From Epilithonimonas caeni DSM 17710 (lineage in GTDB: Bacteria; Bacteroidota; Bacteroidia; Flavobacteriales; Weeksellaceae): a DNA stretch of 64,000 nucleotides. Below are positions 1 through 7,623 of the stretch, piece after piece (positions within the stretch are counted from its first letter, which is position 1; each line of letters starts with the position of its first letter). The translations under genes were made by a program, and so were the position numbers. The notes under the pieces were generated by a model, which had not been told where the DNA came from, did not search any database, and saw only the letters and a program-made list of their open reading frames with translations. The stretch covers positions 124,001 to 188,000 of the forward strand of contig NZ_AUFK01000009.1 in NCBI RefSeq assembly GCF_000426465.1, given 5' to 3'.

Positions 1-381
1 AGAACCTTGTTCAAATGCACCTTCTTCGATTGAATTTGTCTGATCTGGATTGTATAGAGGGTCTCCCCATGAGCCGATATTTGCAATATCGATATTATCC
101 CAATCGGCAGGATTGCTGGACGCCTGATAAGTTTCAATATTTTGTGCATCATTTATTCTGGAACCAAACCCAAAAGAGCTGTTTCTATAAAATGCTACAT
201 CCCAAGTGTTGGCCGGTTGGGAAACAATGTTATTGGCCGACAGGTCAAAGAATACCCTGTTTGAGTAATTAGGCCCTGTTGTAAGCTCTACCTGAGTATA
301 ACCAAATTCATCGGTTTGGGATAAAACAGTCTGGCTTACCAAAAGAGAAATAGCAGCTGCAAAGAATAGTTTTGTTTTCAT
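1..381 (-). CDS. HmuY-like secreted protein, probable T9SS cargo (3' end outside window)
   Basis: The reading frame starts at the ATG complementary to 379-381 and stays open to the window edge, giving 127 residues of the N-terminal part. A signal peptide is clear (MKTKLFFAAAISLLVSQ..., cleavage near residue 21). The mature part contains TWDVAFYR and a following G-S-R-I-N-D segment, which match the WDLAFY...MINSS stretch of the HmuY lipoprotein encoded at 3604-4689. HmuY-family proteins bind heme at the cell surface. There is no lipobox cysteine, so unlike the 3604 protein it is probably secreted, and I expect a T9SS C-terminal domain beyond the edge (inference). Its promoter carries two Fur-box-like near-palindromes (406-457), so iron control is likely. 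The + strand reading frame across 15-272 is a shadow of this gene. Confidence 0.72.
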   Translation of the reverse strand, partial: MKTKLFFAAAISLLVSQTVLSQTDEFGYTQVELTTGPNYSNRVFFDLSANNIVSQPANTWDVAFYRNSSFGFGSRINDAQNIETYQASSNPADWDNIDIANIGSWGDPLYNPDQTNSIEEGAFEQGS

Positions 382-405
382 GCTTATGAAGAATTAATTT
401 GTTAT

Positions 406-457
406 TTAGAATGATTCTACAAAACTAATAATTAATTCTTATTTAGAATTATTAAAA
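406..457 (-). promoter_or_regulatory. Leftward promoter with two Fur-box-like operators
   Basis: On the minus strand TAGTTTTG (complement of 420-427) fits the Bacteroidota -7 element TAnnTTTG. Immediately downstream of it lies TTAGAAT-G-ATTCTAC (406-420), 14 of 15 positions of a perfect 7-1-7 palindrome. A second, weaker copy, TTAGAAT-T-ATTAAAA (443-457), lies upstream about where the -33 element would be. The pair therefore brackets the core promoter, as expected for a Fur-family repressor. The same arrangement recurs at 1393-1438. Identity of the regulator is inferred from layout and from the heme genes. Confidence 0.6.
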
Positions 458-522
458 ATTAAAATATTTATTGAAATGATAAAAATCATATTTGTTTTTC
501 TTCTTTCTACAAAGCATAAAAA

Positions 523-548
523 AGCCTTTTAAGTTTTCTTAAAAGGCT
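523..548 (-). terminator. Rho-independent terminator of the 575-1366 gene
   Basis: A perfect 11-bp stem (AGCCTTTTAAG at 523-533 with CTTAAAAGGCT at 538-548) has a 4-nt loop and, read on the minus strand, is followed by a run of six T. It lies 27 bp past the stop codon of the leftward gene. Confidence 0.85.
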
Positions 549-574
549 AACATAATAGGAAAATATCCAATTTT

Positions 575-1366
575 TTATTTCTTGATGAACTTAGATCTTA
601 CAGTTTGTCCGTCTTTATTCTCGAGAACAATGAAGTAAACACCCGTTCTCAACCCATTGATGTCAAAACTGTTGTCATTGATTTTGCCCTCTTTCACCAA
701 TTGTCCAGATGCAGAATAGATCTTTGCATTTGAAAGAGAGATAGGAGATACAAATATTAATGTTGAGTTGTCCGTAGATACAGCAAATTTCACATTACTT
801 GAATTGAAAGCACTTTCGTTAACTGCCAAATTCGTATCATATTTTACATTGTCAATTTGTAGGGCCGTATGCGCAGCAGTTGGCGTATGTCTGATAACCA
901 GGTAAGTTCCGGTAGAAAGAGGGACATTCACCTTTACATTTTGAATAGTTGTGCTTGTAATTTGAATTGGGTCACCTACTGCAACGAAGGTTGTCATATC
1001 GGTAGGGCTGGATGCAACACCCACCTGAACTGTTGTAGTACCAGGTGAAGAAGCTACCAATCCTGTGTCAAAAGAGATGGCCTTGTCTCCGGCGGGAGCA
1101 ACAATCTGAGGCGTTACAAGATATAATGGCTGATTTGAGCTACTTCCGGGATAAGCCTGAATAACTTTGTTGGTGGCATCTGCAGCAACAACAAGCATCA
1201 TGGGTTGTGGTGGAAAAGGGCCCGTTGGCAAAATAGCCGACCATCCGTTCTGGGGGAATGTAGCGTTACCTGCTGTGAAATTATTGAAATCTTCATTGAT
1301 AGAAGTTAATTGGGCTTGCGCAACTACGGCAAATAATGACGCGGCTAAAAGTAGTTTTGCTTTCAT
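575..1366 (-). CDS. T9SS-sorted secreted protein, choice-of-anchor-J-like
   Basis: This 263-residue protein has a signal peptide (MKAKLLLAASLFAVVAQA), then an INEDFNNF...FPQNGWSA opening typical of choice-of-anchor J / cleaved-adhesin domains (about residues 20-175), a beta-sandwich adhesion module of extracellular Bacteroidota proteins. Residues about 190-263 form a type A T9SS sorting domain ending SKFIKK. It should be exported by Sec, moved across the outer membrane by T9SS and attached or released. It is divergent from the heme receptor gene and shares its operator region (1393-1438), so co-regulation with heme uptake is likely. A role in heme capture or host-protein binding is inference from context only. 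Confidence 0.78.
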   Translation of the reverse strand: MKAKLLLAASLFAVVAQAQLTSINEDFNNFTAGNATFPQNGWSAILPTGPFPPQPMMLVVAADATNKVIQAYPGSSSNQPLYLVTPQIVAPAGDKAISFDTGLVASSPGTTTVQVGVASSPTDMTTFVAVGDPIQITSTTIQNVKVNVPLSTGTYLVIRHTPTAAHTALQIDNVKYDTNLAVNESAFNSSNVKFAVSTDNSTLIFVSPISLSNAKIYSASGQLVKEGKINDNSFDINGLRTGVYFIVLENKDGQTVRSKFIKK

Positions 1367-1392
1367 AGTCTTCTTCTGGATTAAGTTATTAT

Positions 1393-1455
1393 TTAGAATT
1401 ATTCCACAAAAGTACTAAATTGTTTTTAATGATTCTAAATAAAATCTTATCTTCG
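1393..1455. promoter_or_regulatory. Divergent promoter region with two Fur-box-like operators
   Basis: Leftward: TACTTTTG (complement of 1407-1414) is a -7 element with the near-palindrome TTAGAAT-T-ATTCCAC (1393-1407) directly downstream, overlapping by one base exactly as at 406-427. Rightward: TATCTTCG (1448-1455) matches seven of eight bases of a -7 element for the heme receptor, and TTTTAAT-G-ATTCTAA (1424-1438) lies in its spacer; its right half ATTCTAAATAAA is perfect. Binding at 1424-1438 could block both directions. The layout suits a Fur-family iron repressor; this is inferred, not proven. Confidence 0.6.
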
Positions 1456-1470
1456 CAAAAATTTTTTTCA

Positions 1471-3594
1471 ATGAAGAAGCGAACGATGAGCCTTCTGTCT
1501 GTAGCGATTTTGAATTTAGCATATGCGCAGAAAGACACTCTTAATCAAAAAAATATTGAAGAAGTCGTGATTACGGGGCAATATACGCCGCAATCTATTA
1601 ATAAGTCTATATATAAGGTAGAAATTATAGATGCTCAACAAATCAAAAATATGGCTGCTACCAATGTTGCTGATGTTTTGAACCAAAATTTAAATATTCT
1701 AATTACCCCAAATTCCAGCTCGGGAGATTCTAATGCAAATATTATGGGATTGAGTGGGGAATACACCAAAATATTGATAGATAATATTCCTGTAGTAAGT
1801 GATCAGGGAATGGGTAATCTTGTAGACCTTACAAAGATCAATGTCAATAATATTGAACGTATAGAAATAGTAAAAGGATCTATGGGTGTGGAGTACGGTA
1901 ACAATGCGATGGCCGGTGTTATCAATATTATCACTAAAAAGAACTATCAAAAGAAAGTTACCATAAATGCTTCTCTTCAGGAAGAGACTGTTGGGAAGGA
2001 TTATGATTGGTACAAAAAAGGTAATGGAAGACACATCCAAAGTTTAAACTTGGCATATAGATTTTCTGACAACTGGTCTATAACCGCAGATATCAATCAT
2101 AATGATTTTCAAGGTTATAAAGGTTCATTGAATGGATATAAATTTTTTTCGGAAACTGAAAATGGAAAGCGTGGTTATGAATGGCAACCAAAAGATCTAC
2201 TGATCGCAAATGCTGCTTTAAGATATGCTAAAAATAATACGACAATTTTTTATAAGGTTAATTTCTTGAATGAAGAAATAAATTATTATAATCCTAATAC
2301 TGATATATTGCCATTTTCAGGAGGTGAAAGAACATATACTGCCGATGATCGGGACTACTTCACCACACGCTGGATCCATCAATTGAATATTGTGACAAAA
2401 TTAGGTTCAAGAATCAATTATGTCGGGGACTTTTCTTATCAAATACAAGAGAGAAAACAACAGGACAAATTGTATGATGTTCCAAACAGATATACTATTT
2501 CAAAAGATGCCGAGAAAACTTATTATAGATCGGAAGTCTTATATTCTAGAGGGATGTTTAGTAATTTTCTTGACAGCAAAAAAATAAATTTTCAAATAGG
2601 TTATGAGCTAGATAGAACCCAAGGTTTCGCAAATGCTGATACTGGAATGTATGATGGTAAAGATATCCGACGTACTATCTTCAATTATGCTAACTTTTTA
2701 TCACTTGAATGGAATCCTTTAGAGTGGTTATCATTCCGCCCAGGAGCAAGACTTGCTCTTAGTGATAAATTCAGCAGACAATATAATTATTCATTGACTA
2801 CAAGATTTATTACTTCTGAAAACTCCAATATCAGAACGATTATAGGGTCTGCAAATCGTTTCCCTACTTTTGATGAACTTTATACATATTTGGTTGATAA
2901 TAATCATGATATTCGAGGAAATGAAAATCTAAAACCAGAAACAGGATATTCTGCTGGTGTATCTTGGGATTATACTACAAATATGTCAAATTCCTGGAAA
3001 TTCAACATTGGAGTTAATGGTATGTATATGAACGTAAAGGATCGTATAGAAAGTGTCATAACAAGTGTTATTCCTCTAAAGTATACTTACTTGAATGTAG
3101 ATAAATATCAATCGATAATTTTTGGGGCAAGTTTTAATGCAAGAACGGATAATTTTACCTTTAATACAGGAGTTTCTACTTTGGGTATCTCTCAAGTATT
3201 AAATACCGGACAGGTCTATTCTGATAATGACTTTAACTATTATGTGGAGGCAAACCTTTCTGCAAATTATACATTGCCAAGTACCAAAACTCTTTTTGCA
3301 GTATATTATAAATATACTGGGCCTGGCAAATTATATAAATTGGTAACCGAGAGTGCGTCTGACCCGGGACATTATGAATTGGGTGATATCGGGGATTATA
3401 GTATGTTGAATTTTACTGTAAGTCAACCATTCTTCAATAATCATTTTGAACTTGCCTTAGGGGTAAAAAACATTTTGGATGTTACCAGTATAAGAAATAC
3501 AACACAAAGTGGGGATGGGCACAATTCGGGTGCTAATCTACAGAATTTATTTTATGGTAGAAGTTATTTTGCCAGAGTTAATTATAATTTTTAA
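1471..3594 (+). CDS. hmuR: TonB-dependent heme/hemoglobin receptor
   Basis: A 707-residue outer-membrane receptor with signal peptide MKKRTMSLLSVAILNLAYA, TonB-box-like EEVVITG (residues 30-36), plug domain to about residue 150 and a beta-barrel ending in an aromatic residue (VNYNF). Heme-receptor hallmarks are visible: an FRAP-like RFPTFDELY (463-471), a conserved His479 in NNHDIRG, and an NPNL-like NENLKPE (485-490). These correspond to the FRAP/His/NPDL signature of heme receptors such as HemR. The reading frame extends 51 bp further upstream, but ATG 1471 is chosen because it gives a clean signal peptide and leaves the promoter upstream. It heads the operon continuing with HmuY and the HmuTUV importer. 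The symbol is by analogy. Confidence 0.85.
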   Translation: MKKRTMSLLSVAILNLAYAQKDTLNQKNIEEVVITGQYTPQSINKSIYKVEIIDAQQIKNMAATNVADVLNQNLNILITPNSSSGDSNANIMGLSGEYTKILIDNIPVVSDQGMGNLVDLTKINVNNIERIEIVKGSMGVEYGNNAMAGVINIITKKNYQKKVTINASLQEETVGKDYDWYKKGNGRHIQSLNLAYRFSDNWSITADINHNDFQGYKGSLNGYKFFSETENGKRGYEWQPKDLLIANAALRYAKNNTTIFYKVNFLNEEINYYNPNTDILPFSGGERTYTADDRDYFTTRWIHQLNIVTKLGSRINYVGDFSYQIQERKQQDKLYDVPNRYTISKDAEKTYYRSEVLYSRGMFSNFLDSKKINFQIGYELDRTQGFANADTGMYDGKDIRRTIFNYANFLSLEWNPLEWLSFRPGARLALSDKFSRQYNYSLTTRFITSENSNIRTIIGSANRFPTFDELYTYLVDNNHDIRGNENLKPETGYSAGVSWDYTTNMSNSWKFNIGVNGMYMNVKDRIESVITSVIPLKYTYLNVDKYQSIIFGASFNARTDNFTFNTGVSTLGISQVLNTGQVYSDNDFNYYVEANLSANYTLPSTKTLFAVYYKYTGPGKLYKLVTESASDPGHYELGDIGDYSMLNFTVSQPFFNNHFELALGVKNILDVTSIRNTTQSGDGHNSGANLQNLFYGRSYFARVNYNF

Positions 3595-3603
3595 AAGTTG
3601 ATT

Positions 3604-4689
3604 ATGAAAAAATTATTATTGATATTATTATGCACTTCATTTATTTTTCAATCTTGTCTTAGGGATAATGAGGACCCGGTTGCAGTTTCTCCAATAGAAG
3701 GTAAGATAGATAGTGCACAGGTAGGAGGGGCTACACAACCTAATCAGATTTGGTACGATCTCAGTACAGGAGAAAAAAGTTCTAATAGACGAACAGATTG
3801 GGATTTGGCTTTTTACTCGGGGGATGACTTCAAGGTCATGATTAATTCTTCAATAATGATGGCGGCGGGAAAAATCCCGAATGTCACAGATATTAACAAA
3901 GTAAAGGAGTCTGATGTTGCTGCTTTGAAAACCAAGGTACAGGTTGCTAATTTTGACCCTGCAAATGTTTCTTATATTGATGATGTAGAAGGTAACTTTC
4001 CAGCGGGTTATACAGCCATTGAAGAAATAAAAGCTGTTGATTCCGAGAATGCGATATATCTTGTGAATATGGGAAAAGATATTTATGATGGAGCCGTTCC
4101 TCTTGGATCTGTTGCAACTGGAGGAGCCGAGAGAGGTTGGATGAAAATTCAAATTACAAGAGCCGGGACTTCAGCATACAAGATCAAATTTGCCGGCATC
4201 GAGGAGACCGATCATAAAGAATATATTATAAATAAGGATGTAAAACATAATTACAGTTTCTTTAGCCTAAAAAATAATAAAGAGGTTTTTATTCAGCCGG
4301 AAAAACAGAATTGGGATCTAGGTTTTACAGTTTTTACAAATGTAATAGAGGGTGCTGGGACCTATATATATGCTGATTTTGTCCTTACGAATATAATGGG
4401 TGGTGCTGGGTCTTATGAAGTTAGGGTAACTGCTCCTGCGACAGTTACAGAAGCCTATAATAATTTTAAAGCTTCTGATGTCGACCTTGCAAAAATGAGT
4501 TTTATTGACCAAAGGTCTATAGGTGCAAATTGGAGAAATCCTGTAGGGACCAACGGTTTGGAAGTCTACACCGATAGATTCTACATCATTAAAGACCCCG
4601 ATGGCTTTTATTTCAAACTCAAATTCCTTAGAATGACCAATCAAAAAGGAGAAAGAGGACATCCTTTATTCGAATACCAGCCACTTTAA
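3604..4689 (+). CDS. hmuY: HmuY-family heme-binding lipoprotein
   Basis: A 361-residue lipoprotein with signal peptide and lipobox cysteine at residue 18 (IFQSC). The segment DWDLAFYSGDDFKVMINSS is the recognisable HmuY hallmark; HmuY proteins strip heme from hemoproteins and pass it to a TonB receptor. At over 350 residues it is longer than Porphyromonas gingivalis HmuY (about 216), and the WD-F/Y pattern repeats around NWDLGFTVF near residue 240, suggesting two HmuY-like domains. A Met-rich stretch (MINSSIMM) follows the first motif, and many HmuY homologues ligate heme with Met rather than His, so Met ligation is possible (inference). It starts 9 bp after hmuR. ATG 3604 is chosen over the upstream TTG because it begins the lipoprotein signal. 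Confidence 0.82.
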   Translation: MKKLLLILLCTSFIFQSCLRDNEDPVAVSPIEGKIDSAQVGGATQPNQIWYDLSTGEKSSNRRTDWDLAFYSGDDFKVMINSSIMMAAGKIPNVTDINKVKESDVAALKTKVQVANFDPANVSYIDDVEGNFPAGYTAIEEIKAVDSENAIYLVNMGKDIYDGAVPLGSVATGGAERGWMKIQITRAGTSAYKIKFAGIEETDHKEYIINKDVKHNYSFFSLKNNKEVFIQPEKQNWDLGFTVFTNVIEGAGTYIYADFVLTNIMGGAGSYEVRVTAPATVTEAYNNFKASDVDLAKMSFIDQRSIGANWRNPVGTNGLEVYTDRFYIIKDPDGFYFKLKFLRMTNQKGERGHPLFEYQPL

Positions 4690-4708
4690 TCAAACCAAAA
4701 ATAAACAT

Positions 4709-5590
4709 ATGAAAAATATCAAAATAGCTGTTTTATCAGTACTTCTTTTAGCCGGTTTTTCTTGCAAAAAAGAAGATTCCAAAGTTGCAAAACCGGAAGA
4801 AACAAAAACTGAAGTTCCTGTTTCTAATCAAAGAATAGTAAGTATCAGTGGCGGTGTTACAGAGATTGTAGCAGCACTTGGCCACGAAAAAGAAATCGTT
4901 GGGATAGATGTTACAAGCACTTATCCGGAGAGTTTAAAATCTACTGCTGAGGAATTAGGGCACGTTCGTTCCATGACAATTGAACCAATAATGAAACTTG
5001 ATCCAACTTTGATTTTAGCTTCTGATAAAGATATCAATCCTGATCTGTTAGAAAAAATCAAAGCATCTGGAATCAAGACCGAATTATTCCAACAGGAGTT
5101 TTCCATCGATGGAACCAAAAAATTGATTGACCAGGTTGCAAAAGCTTTAGGGAACACAAATCAGCAAATATTACTGGATAAAATTGATGCTGATGTAAAA
5201 CAAATCCAGCCAATTGCTAAAAAACCAAAAGTTCTCTTCATCTATGCAAGGGGAAATATGATGATGGTTGGAGGCAAAAATACACCAATGGCAAGTATCA
5301 TCGAGATTGCTGGCGGAGAAAATGCTGCTAACGATTTCGAAGATTTCAAACCATTGACACCAGAGGCGGTTGTGCAGTCAAATCCCGATGTACTATTGTT
5401 CTTCTCTAGCGGTTTGCAAAGTTCCGGTGGAATAGAGAGCGCTCTTAAAATGCCAGGCGTTCCTCAAACCAATGCTGGTAAAAACAAAAAGGTGATTGCT
5501 CTTGACGGAGGATTGCTATCATCTTTCGGACCGAGAGTAGGTGAAGCGGCATTGAGCTTAAACAAATTATTAATCGAATCTTCGAAGTAA
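4709..5590 (+). CDS. hmuT: Heme ABC transporter substrate-binding lipoprotein
   Basis: A 293-residue periplasmic-binding protein of the BtuF/HmuT (helical backbone) type. It has a lipoprotein signal with Cys19 (LAGFSC), then the family opening RIVSISGGVTEIVAALG and IVGIDVTSTYPE, and a C-terminal GPRVGEAALSLNKLL helix. HmuT proteins bind heme in the periplasm and deliver it to the HmuUV permease/ATPase. It lies 19 bp after hmuY and 93 bp before the permease, with a hairpin (5589-5624) in that gap. Specificity for heme rather than cobalamin or a siderophore rests on the neighbouring genes. Confidence 0.85.
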   Translation: MKNIKIAVLSVLLLAGFSCKKEDSKVAKPEETKTEVPVSNQRIVSISGGVTEIVAALGHEKEIVGIDVTSTYPESLKSTAEELGHVRSMTIEPIMKLDPTLILASDKDINPDLLEKIKASGIKTELFQQEFSIDGTKKLIDQVAKALGNTNQQILLDKIDADVKQIQPIAKKPKVLFIYARGNMMMVGGKNTPMASIIEIAGGENAANDFEDFKPLTPEAVVQSNPDVLLFFSSGLQSSGGIESALKMPGVPQTNAGKNKKVIALDGGLLSSFGPRVGEAALSLNKLLIESSK

Positions 5591-5624
5591 CTTTTCTTCC
5601 ATTTTTGGAAACCAAAGAAAAGTT
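5589..5624 (+). repeat. Intra-operon hairpin between hmuT and hmuU
   Basis: AACTTTTCTT (5589-5598) pairs perfectly with AAGAAAAGTT (5615-5624), and the loop contains a smaller TTCC/GGAA stem. It starts inside the hmuT stop codon and is not followed by a T run, so it is more likely an mRNA-stability or processing element than a terminator. Such a site could keep binding-protein mRNA in excess over permease mRNA (inference). Confidence 0.5.
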
Positions 5625-5683
5625 CAATAAATAACAGAATTAAGTCTTGATTCATTCATCTTGATTCTCTAAGTCTTATTAAT

Positions 5684-6724
5684 TTGAAACCAAAAAGTCT
5701 TACATTTTACGCCATCGTCGGTATTGTTTTATTAATACTGATGATGGTTTTAGCTTTAAATATCGGGGTTTATGACTTCGGTGGAACCTCATCGTATGAA
5801 GTGTTGTGGAAGTTTTTAACCGGTGATTCTTCTTTGTCATTAAGCGAAAAATATGTGATTTGGGAAGTTCGAACATCTCGGATTATAATGGCGGTTTTGA
5901 TAGGAAGCATGTTAGCGGTTTCCGGAACAACTTTACAAGGGATGTTCAAAAACCCTCTAGCAACAGGTGAATCGATTGGTTTAACATCGGGAGCAACTTT
6001 GTTGGCGGCGATAGCAATCGTTCTCGGACATACTTTTGAACAATATCTTCCGGAAATCATCAGAAATTCCTTAGTCGGCGTTTCTGCATTTGTGGGAGCA
6101 TTTTTAGCGATGGTCATTGTTTACAGGATTTCCACAAGCGCAGGAAAAACAAATGTCGTCATGATGCTACTTTCGGGAGTTGCTATCACATCGATTGGTT
6201 TTTCAATTACAGGATTTTTGATCTACATTTCAAAAGACGAGCAACTTAGAGACTTGACATTCTGGAATCTCGGAAGTTTAGCAGGGGCAACTTGGACAAG
6301 AAATATCATTTTATCGATTGTCTTATTGTTTTCATATATCATCCTTTTACCGAAAGGAAAAGCACTGAATGCAATGTTACTAGGTGAAAAAGATGCACAG
6401 CATTTGGGAATCAATGTTGAGACTTTGAAAAAACAAATTGTATTGATAACCTCATTGATGATAGGAACCTGCGTTGCATTTTCCGGTACAATTGGTTTTG
6501 TGGGTCTTATTGTCCCTTATATTCTGAGATTGTTATTCCGTTCAGATTATCATTTCATTTTACCGTTATCAGCGATTTGCGGAAGTATTTTGCTATTGCT
6601 TGCGGATACAATCAGCCGAACGATCGTTGCACCTTCTGAATTACCAATAGGAATCTTAACATCGTTGATTGGAGGTCCAATTTTCATTGCGATTTTGATC
6701 AAATACAAAAATACTTTGAGATGA
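5684..6724 (+). CDS. hmuU: Heme ABC transporter permease, FecCD family
   Basis: A 346-residue multi-spanning membrane protein of the FecCD/BtuC/HmuU type. Family motifs include SRIIMAVLIGSMLAVSG followed by TLQGMFKNPLA (about residues 65-95), a FSGTIGFVGLIVPYILR segment near residue 270, and a GxPSELPIG-like APSELPIGILTSLIGGP near the end. About ten hydrophobic helices are visible. It forms the membrane channel for heme import with HmuV. The only start upstream of the first helix is a TTG at 5684; an internal ATG would remove part of helix 1, so TTG is preferred. The last bases overlap the ATG of hmuV (ATGA), implying translational coupling. Confidence 0.87.
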   Translation: MKPKSLTFYAIVGIVLLILMMVLALNIGVYDFGGTSSYEVLWKFLTGDSSLSLSEKYVIWEVRTSRIIMAVLIGSMLAVSGTTLQGMFKNPLATGESIGLTSGATLLAAIAIVLGHTFEQYLPEIIRNSLVGVSAFVGAFLAMVIVYRISTSAGKTNVVMMLLSGVAITSIGFSITGFLIYISKDEQLRDLTFWNLGSLAGATWTRNIILSIVLLFSYIILLPKGKALNAMLLGEKDAQHLGINVETLKKQIVLITSLMIGTCVAFSGTIGFVGLIVPYILRLLFRSDYHFILPLSAICGSILLLLADTISRTIVAPSELPIGILTSLIGGPIFIAILIKYKNTLR

Positions 6725-7497
6725 TAAAGGGACACCAAATCAATTACCAGAGTCAGAATGTCAGCATCTTGAAAGGTGTTGATATCAATGTTGGTTACGG
6801 AGAATTTCTGGCGATTGTCGGTCCAAATGGAGCAGGGAAATCAAGCTTGTTAAATGTCCTTGCCAACGAAATTAAAACCGACAAAAAACAAGAAATCTAT
6901 TTCAAAGACAAAATAATCTATAACTGGAAACTGGATGAATTATCAAAACATAAAGCCAAATTTTCCCAGCACAACGCTCAGGATATTCCCCTTTTGGTAA
7001 AAGATGTGGTGATGATGGGACGTTATCCTTATTTCGGTTCTCAGCCGGCTTTGGAAGATATAAAATCGACGGAAATTGCTATGGTGGAAACAGAGATTAT
7101 TCATTTTCGGGACAGAGATTATAACTCGCTTTCCGGAGGTGAAAAACAGAGGGTTCATCTGGCGAGAGTTCTGGCTCAGTTGGATAACGAGATTGCGCAC
7201 AGACTTTTGTTTTTGGACGAGCCGCTCAATAATCTGGATATCAAACACCAGCACAATACATTAGAATTAATTAAAAAATTTACTCAAAATAATAACACCG
7301 CAGTCGTTGTTTTGCACGATTTGAATTTGGCAGCAAGTTTCGCAGACAAAATTCTGTTGATGGAAAAAGGCGAAGTTTTAGCTTACGGCTTTCCAGAAGA
7401 AGTTTTTACGGCGGAGAAAATAAGTCAAGCTTACAATTTTCCGTGTACCATTTGCAAACATCCGGTCAACGACAGTACAATGATTTTATTTGGTTAA
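6721..7497 (+). CDS. hmuV: Heme ABC transporter ATP-binding protein
   Basis: A 258-residue ATPase with Walker A GPNGAGKSS (34-42), Q-loop region FSQHNAQ, signature SLSGGEKQRVHLAR (from about 136), Walker B LLFLDEPLNNLD (about 161-172) and switch His in VVVLHDLNLA. It powers HmuU. The start overlaps the hmuU stop by 4 bp. The C-terminal NFPCTICKHPV segment, with Cys-x2-Cys, is a feature often seen in HmuV proteins of this phylum as far as I recall. Expected to act as a dimer at the inner face of the cytoplasmic membrane. Confidence 0.9.
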   Translation: MIKGHQINYQSQNVSILKGVDINVGYGEFLAIVGPNGAGKSSLLNVLANEIKTDKKQEIYFKDKIIYNWKLDELSKHKAKFSQHNAQDIPLLVKDVVMMGRYPYFGSQPALEDIKSTEIAMVETEIIHFRDRDYNSLSGGEKQRVHLARVLAQLDNEIAHRLLFLDEPLNNLDIKHQHNTLELIKKFTQNNNTAVVVLHDLNLAASFADKILLMEKGEVLAYGFPEEVFTAEKISQAYNFPCTICKHPVNDSTMILFG

Positions 7498-7509
7498 AAA
7501 ACTAAAAAC

Positions 7510-7600
7510 GGATTAATTATGGCAGCTTAATCCGCCCTCCGTTCCCGCTATCCGCCTCTGGCGGATGAGCTCCACTCAGGTCGGGCTGCGTAAGATTCTC
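7510..7600. repeat. GC-rich palindromic intergenic repeat
   Basis: Two hairpins lie between hmuV and the methyltransferase: CGGATTA/TAATCCG (7510-7516 with 7528-7534) and ATCCGCC/GGCGGAT (7550-7556 with 7560-7566), followed by a GC-rich tail to about 7600. The base composition is strikingly unlike the AT-rich surroundings. It resembles interspersed intergenic repeats I recall from Chryseobacterium-group genomes, but that was not checked. Confidence 0.6.
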
Positions 7601-7623
7601 TGTTATGATAAAAACTAAAGAAA

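Noticed and set aside
15-272. 85-residue open frame on the + strand at the left edge
   Set aside because: It is antisense to the HmuY-like gene (complement 1-381), which has a signal peptide and a recognisable motif; the + strand frame has neither.
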